Positions 56,401 to 62,704 of a stretch of 64,000 nt of DNA are shown piece by piece; within the stretch, counting starts at the first letter, position 1, and the number at the start of each line of letters is the position of its first letter. Position numbers and translations under genes: made by a program. The DNA is taken from the NCBI GenBank assembly GCA_030433215.1, contig JAUIMC010000003.1:124001-188000 (forward strand). The letters run 5' to 3'. Source of the stretch: Alphaproteobacteria bacterium. Its GTDB lineage: Bacteria > Pseudomonadota > Alphaproteobacteria > Caulobacterales > Parvularculaceae. The notes beneath the pieces are model-generated. The model worked only from the letters and a program-made list of their open reading frames with translations. It searched no databases and was not told where the DNA came from.

Positions 56401-57183
56401 CGCCGTCGTGGTGATTTCACCGCCCAGCGCGTTGGTCAGGTAATCCGTATAGCGGTCGCCGGAAAGTCCGATCGCCCGCGCTTCGCTGGTGCGCAGGGCG
56501 GAGATCAGCTCAAGCCCATTGAGGTCCACGGTGAAAGCCGCGCGCGAAAACTCCGCGGTCGATCCCACCATTAAAATGCCGTCATTGGTCGTTCTGGCGC
56601 GCCCGCGCGTGTCGGTGAATCCGAGCGCCGTCGAATAGACGCTGGAGGCGAGCGAAAGCGGTATGAGGTCGTCATCGCCGCCGGCCGTGCTCGGAAAATC
56701 GAAATCCGTCTGATTCGCCGTCGCCTTCGCGTCCACGACCAGAACATCTTCGAGCGTCAGCGTATTGGCGCCGTACCCGCCTTCGACGCCGTAAACATTG
56801 ACGGTCGTTTCATCCACTTCCGGAAAAAAATCGAGAAAAGCCGAGAACCCGCCGAGCTCGGAGAAGCTGTTGTCTTTTTCCACAAGGCCGCGCACATCGC
56901 TGTCGCCCGTCAGCGTGATGCGGTCATTGCCGTAATCGGCGTCGACGCCGATGACGAAAAGGTTCGGGGTCAGTCCCGCGCTGTCGGTGGACTCCTGAAT
57001 ATCGATGGTGACATCGGAAAGCGTGCGGTAATCGGACCGCCGCGTCAGCTCCTGGGCGGTTTCCTCGACTGTCTCCTCCGCAAGGGCGGCCGGCATGAAC
57101 TGCGAAAGGGCCGCAAGCCCGCTTGATGCTAAAAGAGCGCGCCGCACGGCGCGGCGGCGGGCGGTATCGACAGTCGTTTTCAT
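47449..57183 (-). CDS. Giant type V autotransporter with about 45 repeat units
   Basis: 3244 residues. Signal peptide MKTTVDTARRRAVRRALLAS onward, ending ALAEE at about 36. The passenger (about 45-2830) is built of units of roughly 55-70 residues. A typical unit has GLSGGAGDD, L-x-N-x-G, a Thr/Asp/Ala-rich strand and a hydrophobic stretch with VAGAS; many units show an RTX-like GGxGxDxL motif. The C-terminal 290 residues are the autotransporter beta-barrel, ending in Phe (AVVKF). No protease or lipase active site was seen, so an adhesin or a matrix protein is likely. Transcribed after the response regulator gene and followed by the PEP-CTERM-like gene. The internal repetition could affect assembly, but the frame is open throughout. 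Confidence 0.9.
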   Translation of the reverse strand: MKTTVDTARRRAVRRALLASSGLAALSQFMPAALAEETVEETAQELTRRSDYRTLSDVTIDIQESTDSAGLTPNLFVIGVDADYGNDRITLTGDSDVRGLVEKDNSFSELGGFSAFLDFFPEVDETTVNVYGVEGGYGANTLTLEDVLVVDAKATANQTDFDFPSTAGGDDDLIPLSLASSVYSTALGFTDTRGRARTTNDGILMVGSTAEFSRAAFTVDLNGLELISALRTSEARAIGLSGDRYTDYLTNALGGEITTTATSDISVFGMTLQAVKLGSVPDVSQTRAISTAMDGGQGNDVLLNEGALAANATSTLAETDLSAQIKELSPPSSLLPESEENTLSLAVATGMNGGLGADRVTNEGGIELSAFADFNQFGLAVTDGGVSSDAIVTIVDHFNPEESEEYVEEGAIAEIVGLRGDDRAETGGGADTLLNEGDITGTATADSDVASVSIGVQLSEVFDSKKISASKTLTLAHQAMSALGVGLMDYSSDATAFADGVRGGAGNDDIDNTGLIDVTANSRSNTVGVAVSTFDLAPDGDGPDEPLSINATVVNSAANAVSHSVGLAGGVEDDDIVNDGEVINRADAEAISTEVGVAMAVEDKALQIEAPVIFSQTAAVAQADGIDAGEGFDSVKNNGDLTSVADASATSTDVTVGLSLINTGGGINAAIIDKDILADAAATGIRDGLGTDTVDNKGTIDATAIADASSASVGVDVTVNTAGGLSVTSGLAKAKQTAKSRAFGVERVLDDRDADASFTSTGEIDATATSTSTRTSVSVDLAYTNTGLSIAAPIIDAENRAEATAGALISFEADDIFTGLADMTADADATATSTGVGVSAAVSQIGVGAGVNVLKSSTIADSAATLLDFGTGADTVMNGAVLFADADAVSRSTDVSVGVGGTTKGLAIGGSLADNRTDAIAKATTIKTGDDDDVVVNDGAALGEDGSEEVPYGEIKADAFADANSTGVGVSISAVVGTPVSPGIGVGLSAALSRAGVHGDADATGVDLGAGEDQFLTIDKVDVDATGEARNETVNVALGGSMVGAAVSGAIADTTVLAEADATGAEGGADGDMLRNEGVMTSDATADANTVGVAVNGSVAAGFAAGAAGLLADTKADATALGMNGGQGRDTVENAASITIDSDADAANASVAVNVNATPVGVSAGAAIVSANTIAESDAVGLSGDADGLKEDDETTLAESENDILKNLAGKLTVTSRADASTVSVGVNGQYNGIGGVAIIAETTSDSYATGMFGGSGADELLNAAVIETMSDAFGSGPSVAVNPIGANIGNIDTEASAYSFGMDGGVGADMLFNTGDIISDAMADVSGELVQVTIIGGTLGDLSTKANAAAYGVFGNDGDDFLSSTGDLTTTSFAEVTGTSVAVNLTGASFADVTTQASAWTAGLAGGAGNNMFELGGDFSSTSTANARSTNVAVTLAGAAFADSADAATRSFARSYGYLGGDDSDAGFISGDGFVRSDADVRNDGAAATVAGASFANTGPEATADASLFSGGEGADSATHSGDSEAEAEADAIAGATSVSLIGASSGKADPLAWARARGLSGEAGADSLSNTGELDTDADADMNVGRYRVTLAGASIGSVSSMSNADAAGLDGGDDNDVLSNTGRLDSAARASLDSDGVDVTLAGANVDTASGNQTAKALAAGALGGDGADVIDNRGVVVSTTTVTGEASAVGVVIAGAGLVDAKTILEAKSTGLDGEDGDDEIESRGVVTSVSTVAGGNLNTSVTLLGASKGDTSANSKARASIIEGGAGHDDIKNYGVGVSAATAVGVAYNVEVTVGGALLGAAESKTEAAANGLVGGAGDDEILNAARLDLNGSATGSVGRTSVAVAGADGGASLETDIEASAVGLSGGAGDDYAVNDALVDIDLSSNTSASSASRVIAGASKINAGLYSTVAGVGMNGDSDDDTLVNDLNGDIDIDANANISASNSSFNIAGVSATNGLMRSRGTGTGMAGGSGNDDLYNYGNIHLDINGIASASGSSFTLAGSATSGGDVKGTTNIYGMEGGAGDDLLYTDGDVYARSDARGTFGSSAYSFAGYSGGGGAVGATATTTGLSGGAGLDELYLGGTVTSIADARLTMNSDVDVTFGASDTDSSVLGTEAYGRGANGGADNDIITIAGVLNTYGYSNISMTNTKFAGVGASDGSNAAYAKSESFGVLGEGGDDVLRNDGVLYVSAESKTTGSGAAGAAIGTASSAAEVKARANAIGLYGGDGEDTLINTGTITGEVTNSTRSNNTVSSYAIFSSGQARSTSRNYGYGSLFYDAENSTTVINDGDAKLTYFGDRGSLRGVARADATANGVTASVGTDAKAYTRAHSYTTLRGVRLGDGSHYVVNNGDLEIESFAFSSSAATGNGNSVINGHASADARAYANGSTLTGVESLTGALDFVNTGLLRVLNKPKGASSAAANAVGVSFIDPDATSYARVELNDARAFGVRSGADDDRIENTGTISVRSQPEANRALARSKSGGGFSFSVDAFTDAYAYADNAQAYGVHAGGGDNTIINDGQITVVSDPYAKASAESYGSGRDGDAQSYSRAYARYAQAYGIVTGDGADTIINNGTITVSATPSAEATTIASRGSFCYISTPAVVIGGVTIIPAVTVCEYGEIDQNDKASSAGGKSTVAISSGDGDDVVTNAGTINASGGTAITLGDGDDTLILEEGSSISGSISAGAGSDTLHFVGAHSWNASGQSFENFAKSGAGTATLSSPGALAGVTEVFEGVLRINGDVSFGGGSELTTSVFADGSVGQLYSTGAITANGQLTVLANEGAYSDGASYDVVRGEGGVEIINRPFPLPPVFVTTDGLQGAFSTVTLPEPTALRSFSGSYGADAYVVTANVAPISSVMSGSSATAASFAAALDSATSFAEGGVDKTIGVLQSLPEAEQVTSAVEGITPELSTGNVEMAGATLEAGVTATQQRLMSFRAGKANQAAPASFGFNFTEGRKTTKGATAWGATFKGGSAAPAFAANFAGDVAGFVRGVDVETKSGALVGFSMTHLQGNGTLGDALSSSAFKSTTTTLYGSAPLGEAGYATAAMSWGAMDITGDDPLYRTGPQNYAGFEKDGRAFGLSVETGRSLRELPGAPEMFAALNYRETKGAAYAHNRLSDLSLNVERGEDEQLESEFGLRMVSNMNIEGANIRPHLSLSWVRRYGEGESVTASFADMPDHQFRLLGESDNRDALKMEAGFSLVAGERYEVSAAGVSEFGAEREEARGEIRAVVKF

Positions 57184-57265
57184 GAACCTCTCCCCAGAAG
57201 CATCATCGGCGCACGGGCCGTCCCGGCGCGCGTGAGGAAAGTGCGAGGATGCGTCCAGCCCCTCA

Positions 57266-57311
57266 ATGGTGGAATCACACCATATGAAGACCGGCCCGTG
57301 ACTAAATCACG
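57266..57311. promoter_or_regulatory. Two palindromes upstream of the autotransporter
   Basis: ATGGTG/CACCAT with a 6-base spacer (57266-57283) and CGTGA/TCACG with a 5-base spacer (57297-57311). They lie 83-128 bp before the autotransporter start, in the 166-bp gap after the response regulator gene. They are plausible binding sites for the LuxR-type regulator; unproven. Confidence 0.45.
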
Positions 57312-57349
57312 TTGCTTTTCAACTTTGCAGGGAAATCGGGGATGCGGCG

Positions 57350-57979
57350 CTAATTCTGATTGGCGCCTTCAAGAAGCCCGTCGCGCAAGGCGCGCGCGAG
57401 GAGCGCCGCCGCCGAATGCACGCCAAGCTTGCGCATGATGCTGGTGCGGTGTTTGTCGACGGTGTTGGCGCTGATGCCAAGGCGTTCGGCGATCACCGCA
57501 TTGGTTTCACCGCGCGCAATGCCGAACAGGATTTGCCGCTCCCGGCCGGTCAGGGCGTTCTTTTCCGCCCGGTCGCTGACGAGTTTCATGACCGAGTCGC
57601 TGATTCTGCGCTCGCCTTTGCAGATCGCCAGGAAATCCTCGACCCAGCCCGACGCGTCGCCCGCCTTTAGGAAAACGCCCTCAACGCCGCTCTCATAGAC
57701 GTGCTGAAGCATCGCATTGGAGTTCATTCCCGTAATGACGGCGATTTTCGTTTCCGGACTCCAGCGGCGAACCTCCTCGATCACTTCAACGCCCGTCGCC
57801 TGGGGCATGGCGATATCGAGAATGACCAAATGAGGCTGATGCGACTTGACAAGCGTGACCGCCGAGACCCCATTATCGGCTTCGCCGACGACGCGGAACC
57901 CATCCGCGCTTTCAAGGATGCGCCTTATGCTTTGCCGGACAAGCATATGATCGTCCGCGATCACGACAGAATACGTCAA
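57350..57979 (-). CDS. LuxR/FixJ-type response regulator next to the autotransporter
   Basis: 209 residues from the TTG at 57979, which has GGAGGG about 8 bases upstream; a TTG at 58000 would add 7 residues. Receiver with VVIADDH and phosphoacceptor D55 (VILDIAMP), then AVITGMN and the usual lysine replaced in the pattern VFLKAGD. LuxR HTH at about 145-205 (LTGRERQILFGIARGETNAV, ISANTVDKHRTSI). Divergent from a histidine kinase gene and in front of the autotransporter, so it is the likely regulator of the latter. Confidence 0.9.
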   Translation of the reverse strand: MTYSVVIADDHMLVRQSIRRILESADGFRVVGEADNGVSAVTLVKSHQPHLVILDIAMPQATGVEVIEEVRRWSPETKIAVITGMNSNAMLQHVYESGVEGVFLKAGDASGWVEDFLAICKGERRISDSVMKLVSDRAEKNALTGRERQILFGIARGETNAVIAERLGISANTVDKHRTSIMRKLGVHSAAALLARALRDGLLEGANQN

Positions 57980-57999
57980 GACGCTCAGCCCTCCGCCCA

Positions 58000-60042
58000 A
58001 TGGCCATGCTGAAACGTCTTTACATAGTTTTCGCTGTCTTGGGAATTGCCCTGACGGTTTTCCCGTCGGTTTTTGCGCGCGCTGCGGCGCAAGACCGGGC
58101 TGTAGTTATCGAGAACGGCGCCCCGCCCGGACGCATTGACGCTTATGTTTCCTATTATCTTGAGAACGGCGAAACTCTTTCCTTTGAAGAGATCAGACAG
58201 CCGGCCTATCAGGCGCAATTCGCGCCGATCAAAACCAGCGAACCCGACTTCAACTACACCGATGACGGCATCTGGCTGAAAATCGGCGTGCGGAACGACA
58301 GTCCCCGGGCGCTCGAGCCCATTCTCGTCATGCATACCAATTTCATGCGGGAAATCAGGATCTGGTGGGTTACCGAAAGCGGCGTTGAAATCATTCTCGA
58401 CCAGGATGTTCATTCGCCGTTCCGGTCCCGGCCTGTTCAATACCACGAACTGGCGGCGCCCTTCGCCATCGAGGCCGGCGAGGAAGGCGCGCTTTATATT
58501 CGCTACACCTCCGAAGGAAGCACCGTGTTGCCGGTATCACTGGAAACACCGCTCAGTTTCGCCGGCACGGCGTCGCAGCGCATTACCGTGGACTTTGCTT
58601 TTTACGGCGTGATGGCGATGTTTATTCTGGTCAGCATAGTCGGGAGAGTGTTCTGGAAAAACCCGACCTTCATCGCTTATGCGGTCTATGCGGGCAGCGT
58701 TCTTCTCTACCTGCTTCAGCGCGACGGCTATGCGTTTCAATATCTGTGGCCCGGCGCGCCGGAGTGGAACAACTTCTCATCGCTGCCGGTCGGCGCGTCC
58801 CTCGCCATTTTCGCCGCCGCCTTCACCCGGGTTTATCTGCAGACGAAGTCGATCCATCCGGTTATCGACAAGATTTTGACCGCCATCATCATCATGCAGG
58901 TTTGCGTGGTCTCGTCGGCCCTGATTATCGGGCCGGCCGAAGCGAAAAAGATCGCCGTCCTGACGACGACCCTCGCCATCATGACCTTTCTTTCCATCGG
59001 CATCATGGCCTACCGAAAATATGGCGGGCGCACGCTGTTTTTCGTCATCGGCTGGCTCGGCGTTCTGTGCGCGTCCTTCGTCATGACCATCGTTCACTGG
59101 ATCAATATCGACATCTCACGGGCGGCGTCGCTGGACGTCATGCGCGTCGCTATGGTGTTCGACGCCTTCATGATGGGCCTCGCCAGCGTCTTCAGCATTG
59201 TCGATCTACAGCGCGACCGGGAAAAACTCAGCCAGGAGCGCATGGCCGCGCTCGACACCAATTTACAGCTCCACAACCGGCTGGCGCGGCTTGAGCAAAA
59301 ACATCACCTCGCGCAAACCATTGCGGAGACGAACAGTCAGCTTCTCGTGGACACCACGCACGACCTTCGCCAGCCGCTATACGCCCTGCGCGCCGCGATG
59401 AGCGAGGTGCTGGCGCAAAAGGCGTCGGGCGAGCGGATTTCCGAAATCGAGCACTCGCTTAATTACATGGAAGAGCTGGTCGAGGCCGCGCTTGAAAAGG
59501 CCATCGAGGAAGACGAGGCCGGCCGCGCCAACGACCGGATCGAATCGGAGCCCATCGAGCTCGGCAAATTCTTCACCGCGCTTGAAACCATGTTCGAGGC
59601 GGACGCCGAAAAACAGTCCATCGATCTCCGGGTTGTTCCGACAAAACACAGGATCGACGGACGGCCGTTTCCGGTGCTGCGCATCATGACGAATTTCGTC
59701 TCAAACGCGATCCGCTACGCGGGCGGCGGGCGCGTGCTGATCGGCGCTCGGCGCCACGGCGACGTATTGTCTCTTGAAGTCCATGACACCGGCGCGGGCA
59801 TGTCCGATGAAGAAATCGCCGCCGTCCGGCAGCGTTATGTGCGCGGCGCGACGGCGGCGGATGAGGCCGATTCCGGCAAGGGCGTCGGGCTTTCCATTGT
59901 CGCGAAACTGGCGCTCGAGGAAAATCTCGACTGGACGCTTGAAAGCCGCAAAGGCGTGGGAACGATCGCCAGGCTCTTTGTGCCCCTCGCGCACAAGACG
60001 CGCGCCGAAGCCAAAGAGCCTGTCTTGCCGAACATATCCTGA
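58000..60042 (+). CDS. 7TMR-DISM sensor histidine kinase
   Basis: 680 residues. Signal peptide or first helix (about 5-28), a periplasmic 7TMR-DISMED2-like domain (about 40-185), a block of about seven membrane helices (about 195-400) of the 7TMR-DISM type, a coiled-coil stretch, a HisKA domain with H454 in TTHDLRQPL, and a HATPase_c domain (MTNFVSNAIRYAGGGRVLIG, DTGAGM, GKGVGLSIV). 7TMR-DISM sensors are thought to bind extracellular ligands such as carbohydrates. The ATG at 58000 has no spacing from the divergent regulator gene (the starts are 21 bp apart), so both share one short control region. Confidence 0.9.
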   Translation: MAMLKRLYIVFAVLGIALTVFPSVFARAAAQDRAVVIENGAPPGRIDAYVSYYLENGETLSFEEIRQPAYQAQFAPIKTSEPDFNYTDDGIWLKIGVRNDSPRALEPILVMHTNFMREIRIWWVTESGVEIILDQDVHSPFRSRPVQYHELAAPFAIEAGEEGALYIRYTSEGSTVLPVSLETPLSFAGTASQRITVDFAFYGVMAMFILVSIVGRVFWKNPTFIAYAVYAGSVLLYLLQRDGYAFQYLWPGAPEWNNFSSLPVGASLAIFAAAFTRVYLQTKSIHPVIDKILTAIIIMQVCVVSSALIIGPAEAKKIAVLTTTLAIMTFLSIGIMAYRKYGGRTLFFVIGWLGVLCASFVMTIVHWINIDISRAASLDVMRVAMVFDAFMMGLASVFSIVDLQRDREKLSQERMAALDTNLQLHNRLARLEQKHHLAQTIAETNSQLLVDTTHDLRQPLYALRAAMSEVLAQKASGERISEIEHSLNYMEELVEAALEKAIEEDEAGRANDRIESEPIELGKFFTALETMFEADAEKQSIDLRVVPTKHRIDGRPFPVLRIMTNFVSNAIRYAGGGRVLIGARRHGDVLSLEVHDTGAGMSDEEIAAVRQRYVRGATAADEADSGKGVGLSIVAKLALEENLDWTLESRKGVGTIARLFVPLAHKTRAEAKEPVLPNIS

Positions 60043-60077
60043 GGCGCGCCGCGGCCAGGCACACATTTGAGCGGCGT

Positions 60078-60260
60078 TTAGATTTCGCCCGGTGCGTCCT
60101 TATTATGGCTGAGGATCACCCAAAGCGCATGAATAATGCCCGGCAGATACCCGAACAGGGTGAGGATCACATTGATCCAGAATTGCGTCGTAATGCCGAC
60201 CTGAAGGGCGACGCCCACAGGGGGCAACAAGATTGAAAGCAATACGCGTAAAATATCCAT
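60078..60260 (-). CDS. Pmp3/YqaE-family small membrane protein
   Basis: 60 residues with two membrane helices; LLPPVGVALQVG and LTLFGYLPGIIHALWVI are the family's conserved blocks. Members stabilise membrane potential under salt or cold stress. An AGGAGA ribosome site precedes the ATG. It follows a 29-residue peptide gene by 21 bp, under one EcfG-type promoter. Confidence 0.9.
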   Translation of the reverse strand: MDILRVLLSILLPPVGVALQVGITTQFWINVILTLFGYLPGIIHALWVILSHNKDAPGEI

Positions 60261-60281
60261 TTCCGATCTCCTGTTCCTATC

Positions 60282-60371
60282 TTATTTCAGGCGGTCGGCC
60301 GTGAAAAAAGAAGACACGCCCAACGCCGCCACCGTGAAAATGAAGCCTAACAAAATGACCGCGCTGATCAT
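60282..60371 (-). CDS. 29-residue membrane peptide
   Basis: A 29-codon frame: MISAVILLGFIFTVAALGVS then SFFTADRLK. One membrane helix (about 3-24) with a charged end. ATG at 60371 is preceded by GGGAGA at about 7-8 bases, and an EcfG-type promoter lies 30 bp upstream. It is the first gene before the Pmp3 gene. Too short for homology by eye; small membrane peptides of stress regulons are common. Confidence 0.6.
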   Translation of the reverse strand: MISAVILLGFIFTVAALGVSSFFTADRLK

Positions 60372-60400
60372 GGCGGAGTCTCCCGTGCTGCTCTGAAGGA

Positions 60401-60426
60401 AACAGAAGACGGCGGTTCAAAGTTCC
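60401..60426 (-). promoter_or_regulatory. EcfG-type stress promoter before the 29-residue peptide/Pmp3 genes
   Basis: Minus-strand GGAAC (60422-60426), 17 bases, then TGTT (60401-60404), fitting GGAAC-N16/17-nGTT. The start codon of the peptide lies 30 bp downstream. Confidence 0.6.
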
Positions 60427-60467
60427 AAATCGTTAAAATTGGAGGCAAACAGCCGGTTATCGCGCCA

Positions 60468-61127
60468 TCAGGCGTGCAGGAAGGCGAAGGTGATGAACGC
60501 CGAATAGGCCGCTGACACCGTCGCGATGACAGCCGCCCCAACTGCAGCCCGCATACGGACGATGCGAATGCTCGACGTTCTCGCAATGTCGCTTACCGCA
60601 TGGGCGATTTCCGCGGAAACCGCCTCTTTCGTATAGGAGGAGATCGCGATGGCGTGGCTGGCGCCGGGCTGCGAGGTCGCTTCCAGCGCCTTCTCATAAG
60701 CATGGTCGAAAACGATCCGCGCGATGAATTCCTTGAGCGCTGTCGCCGGATTCCAGTCATGGCCGCGCACATAGACATAACCGCGCCAGACATGGGGCGC
60801 GAGCATGACTAGGTCGCGCACGGCGAATCCTGCCGTGACGGCGATGACGAGAAACTGAAAGCCGCGCGTTGATAAATCGCCGCTGCCGTGGAGCGCGAAC
60901 AGCGCACTGACAATCGCTGTCTTCCACAAGAGGGAGATCGCGACCGCCTGCACCCGCTGACGCACCACTGTCGTGGTTTCCCGGCTGAGATCCTCGATGG
61001 CGGTCGCTCGGGCGATCTCAACGGCCTGGGTGACGCGCGTCTTGACCGCCTTGTCGGCGGCGCGGCGGCCCAGCGCTGCACCGCCGGCCACCGCCGTCGC
61101 CGCAAAGATCAGCGCTCTAAGCCACAT
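60468..61127 (-). CDS. Membrane protein of unknown function
   Basis: 219 residues from the ATG at 61127 (AGGTGAGG is placed 3 bases before it); GTG at 61136 is the alternative. Hydrophobic segments at about 4-20, 62-80, 92-110 and 195-215. The middle carries a long helix with VRQRVQAVAISLLWKTAIVS. No family recognised. It lies in a cluster of stress-linked membrane proteins. Confidence 0.7.
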   Translation of the reverse strand: MWLRALIFAATAVAGGAALGRRAADKAVKTRVTQAVEIARATAIEDLSRETTTVVRQRVQAVAISLLWKTAIVSALFALHGSGDLSTRGFQFLVIAVTAGFAVRDLVMLAPHVWRGYVYVRGHDWNPATALKEFIARIVFDHAYEKALEATSQPGASHAIAISSYTKEAVSAEIAHAVSDIARTSSIRIVRMRAAVGAAVIATVSAAYSAFITFAFLHA

Positions 61128-61136
61128 CTTCCTCAC

Positions 61137-61450
61137 CTTTTCTCAGGCCTTTCCGCCCCGACAGAGATAGGCGCTGCGCCGGTTCTCATCAATTCCCGCG
61201 TCGCGGGGATAAAGAAAATTCGGTTTCCGCTCTCTTGCGCCGGAACTTACCGGGCCCCCTATTGTTATCGGCGGGACGGAAGGCCATTTCGCCCTTATCG
61301 GTCCGCCGTCAAAACGCCCTGCCCCTGACGGGCTCCGTACCGCAGCCCCTATCGCCCCTCGATATGCGGTTCGGGGCCCGTCAATTCCAATCAAAATTAT
61401 GACGCGCCTCTCCAGCTTCGCCGGGCGCCGCTCAGCGTCATGCTTAAAGG
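61137..61450. other. Intergenic region with a plus-strand EcfG-type promoter
   Basis: 314 bp between two minus-strand genes. The main element is the promoter-like box at 61242-61266; no credible frame follows it. Weak stems (CCGTC/GACGG near 61300-61320) are present, but no T-run. Confidence 0.45.
61242..61266 (+). promoter_or_regulatory. EcfG-type promoter without a gene in sense
   Basis: GGAAC (61242-61246), 16 bases, TGTT (61263-61266) on the plus strand. Neighbouring genes are all on the minus strand. Transcription would run antisense into the 3' end of the gene at 61451-61879, or give a small RNA. Confidence 0.45.
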
Positions 61451-61879
61451 TTAATTGTCGTCAAAGGCGTCAAGCGCCGCCACGGCGAGACCGGCCGCCG
61501 CCGCAATGGCGAGGACGCCCGCCGGCTTCGACTTCACCTTTTCAAGCAACAGGCGCTGCGTCGCCTGATCCACAAGCCCGCTGGTCATCAGATTGAGGCT
61601 TGCCGGCGCCGTCTCGGCGGAGGACTGCTTCTGCTCACGATAGTCGTTGTGATGATCGCGATCCGCCACAATAAGGACGATAAGCCCGACCACCACGACC
61701 CCGCCGCCGCTGATTAAGAGCGCGACAGACATCGGCACGTAGGCATTCAGGGCGACGGCGCTCGCGGCGGCGGCGAAGCCGACGGCGATCACGAGAAGGA
61801 ACGCCGCGAACATCACCCAGATGGTGCGCCGGACGGCGTCTTCGCCTTCTTCTTTTATGACCTGAAAAATCTTGAACAT
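61451..61879 (-). CDS. Holin-like / phage holin family membrane protein
   Basis: 142 residues from the ATG at 61879, or 145 from 61888. Two membrane helices with a short loop (about 20-75) and a third hydrophobic stretch near the C-terminus (GVLAIAAAAGLAVAAL). Two-helix plus tail architecture resembles Phage_holin_3_6-like proteins often found next to DUF883 genes. Starts 22 bp after the DUF883 gene, in one operon. Not a phage remnant by context. Confidence 0.65.
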   Translation of the reverse strand: MFKIFQVIKEEGEDAVRRTIWVMFAAFLLVIAVGFAAAASAVALNAYVPMSVALLISGGGVVVVGLIVLIVADRDHHNDYREQKQSSAETAPASLNLMTSGLVDQATQRLLLEKVKSKPAGVLAIAAAAGLAVAALDAFDDN

Positions 61880-61901
61880 GATGCGCACCTAAGAGGCGTT
61901 T

Positions 61902-62243
61902 TTATTTCCGCAAGATCACGCGCCCGACGAGAAATCCGAGCGCCGCCGCCGCACCAAGAGAAGCCACCGGATTTTCCCGGACGTTCTTCTCGACTTCAGA
62001 CATGGCCGCGCGGCTTTCCTTGTCGGCCGACGAAATGAATTTCTCCGCCTGCGTGCGAACCCGCGTGATGTTGTCTTCAACAGCTTCGCCTGCATCCACG
62101 GCTCTTTTCGCGCCCAACGCGACCATATCGTCACGCAGCGCTTTCAGATCCTTGCGCAGCGCCGCCAGATCTTCGCTGAGTTCGGCGTCGGAGGCCGCGG
62201 CGGCTTTCTTCTTCGTCGCATCCATAGCTTTTTCACCGTACAT
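61902..62243 (-). CDS. DUF883/ElaB-YqjD-like protein
   Basis: 113 residues. Charged helical N-terminal part with RKDLKALRDDMVALG and a C-terminal membrane helix ending in GFLVGRVILRK, the G-x-x-x-GR-x-x-x-R signature of ElaB/YqjD proteins, which tether ribosomes or act at the inner membrane in stationary phase. The ATG at 62243 follows GGAAAGGAG; the EcfG-type promoter is 40 bp upstream. Confidence 0.85.
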   Translation of the reverse strand: MYGEKAMDATKKKAAAASDAELSEDLAALRKDLKALRDDMVALGAKRAVDAGEAVEDNITRVRTQAEKFISSADKESRAAMSEVEKNVRENPVASLGAAAALGFLVGRVILRK

Positions 62244-62282
62244 GACGATGCTCCTTTCCTGCATTCATCCGTTTCCCCTACC

Positions 62283-62307
62283 AACACTGCCTATTTTGGA
62301 TTGTTCC
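62283..62307 (-). promoter_or_regulatory. EcfG-type promoter of the DUF883 operon
   Basis: Minus-strand GGAAC (62303-62307), 16 bases, TGTT (62283-62286). The transcript would start about 30 bp before the DUF883 ATG. Confidence 0.65.
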
Positions 62308-62407
62308 CACCGTACGCTGGGGCCTGCGCGCCCTATTCTGCGGCGCTTTACGGGCCTTCGGAGCCGTCTGTTGCATGACTCACTCATGTTGAGGCGCCGG
62401 TTTCGGG

Positions 62408-62432
62408 GGAACCGGGCGCGCATGGCGCTGTT
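62408..62432 (+). promoter_or_regulatory. EcfG-type promoter of the DUF1328 gene
   Basis: Plus-strand GGAAC (62408-62412), 16 bases, TGTT (62429-62432), 45 bp before the ATG at 62477. Divergent from the DUF883 promoter, so both genes would be switched on together. Confidence 0.65.
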
Positions 62433-62476
62433 TTCAAGTCACAGGATTAGCAAATCCGGTAAAAATGGAGGCATCT

Positions 62477-62647
62477 ATGCTTGGATGGGCCCTGACATTT
62501 CTGGTCGTTGCTTTGATTGCAGCATTCTTGGGCTTTAGCGGCGTCGCCGCCGCGTCGGCGGGCATTGCACAGATTCTGTTCTTTGTCTTTCTGGTGCTGT
62601 TCGTCATCGCCATGGTGGCGCGCGCCGTTCGCGGCCGGGCGCCGTAA
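62477..62647 (+). CDS. DUF1328 (YtjA-type) small membrane protein
   Basis: 56 residues: [20 protein letters not shown] then the [14 protein letters not shown] helix and a basic end. Two membrane helices. The ATG at 62477 has GGAGG at 7 bases. Widespread small stress-linked membrane protein; function not established. A strong terminator follows. Confidence 0.9.
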   Translation: MLGWALTFLVVALIAAFLGFSGVAAASAGIAQILFFVFLVLFVIAMVARAVRGRAP

Positions 62648-62670
62648 CAGACGGCAGGCCATGACCTGAT

Positions 62671-62704
62671 AAAAACGCCCGCCTTTTCAGGCGGGCGTTT
62701 TTTT
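62671..62704. terminator. Bidirectional terminator between DUF1328 and the HWE kinase
   Basis: Stem CGCCCGCCT/AGGCGGGCG (62676-62684 and 62689-62697) with a 4-base loop, flanked by AAAAA before and a run of seven T after, so it can stop transcription in both directions. It serves the DUF1328 gene and the kinase. Confidence 0.9.

Noticed and set aside
52621-56574. Open frame of 1317 codons on the plus strand, opposite the autotransporter
   Set aside because: It mirrors the repeated, GC-biased autotransporter gene; its product is Arg/Asp/Gly/Ala-rich with no signal peptide, domain or plausible start. The minus-strand frame has a signal peptide, repeats and barrel.
61451-61879. Prophage remnant because of the holin-like protein
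   Set aside because: No other phage gene nearby; the protein is in an operon with DUF883, a usual chromosomal stress setting.
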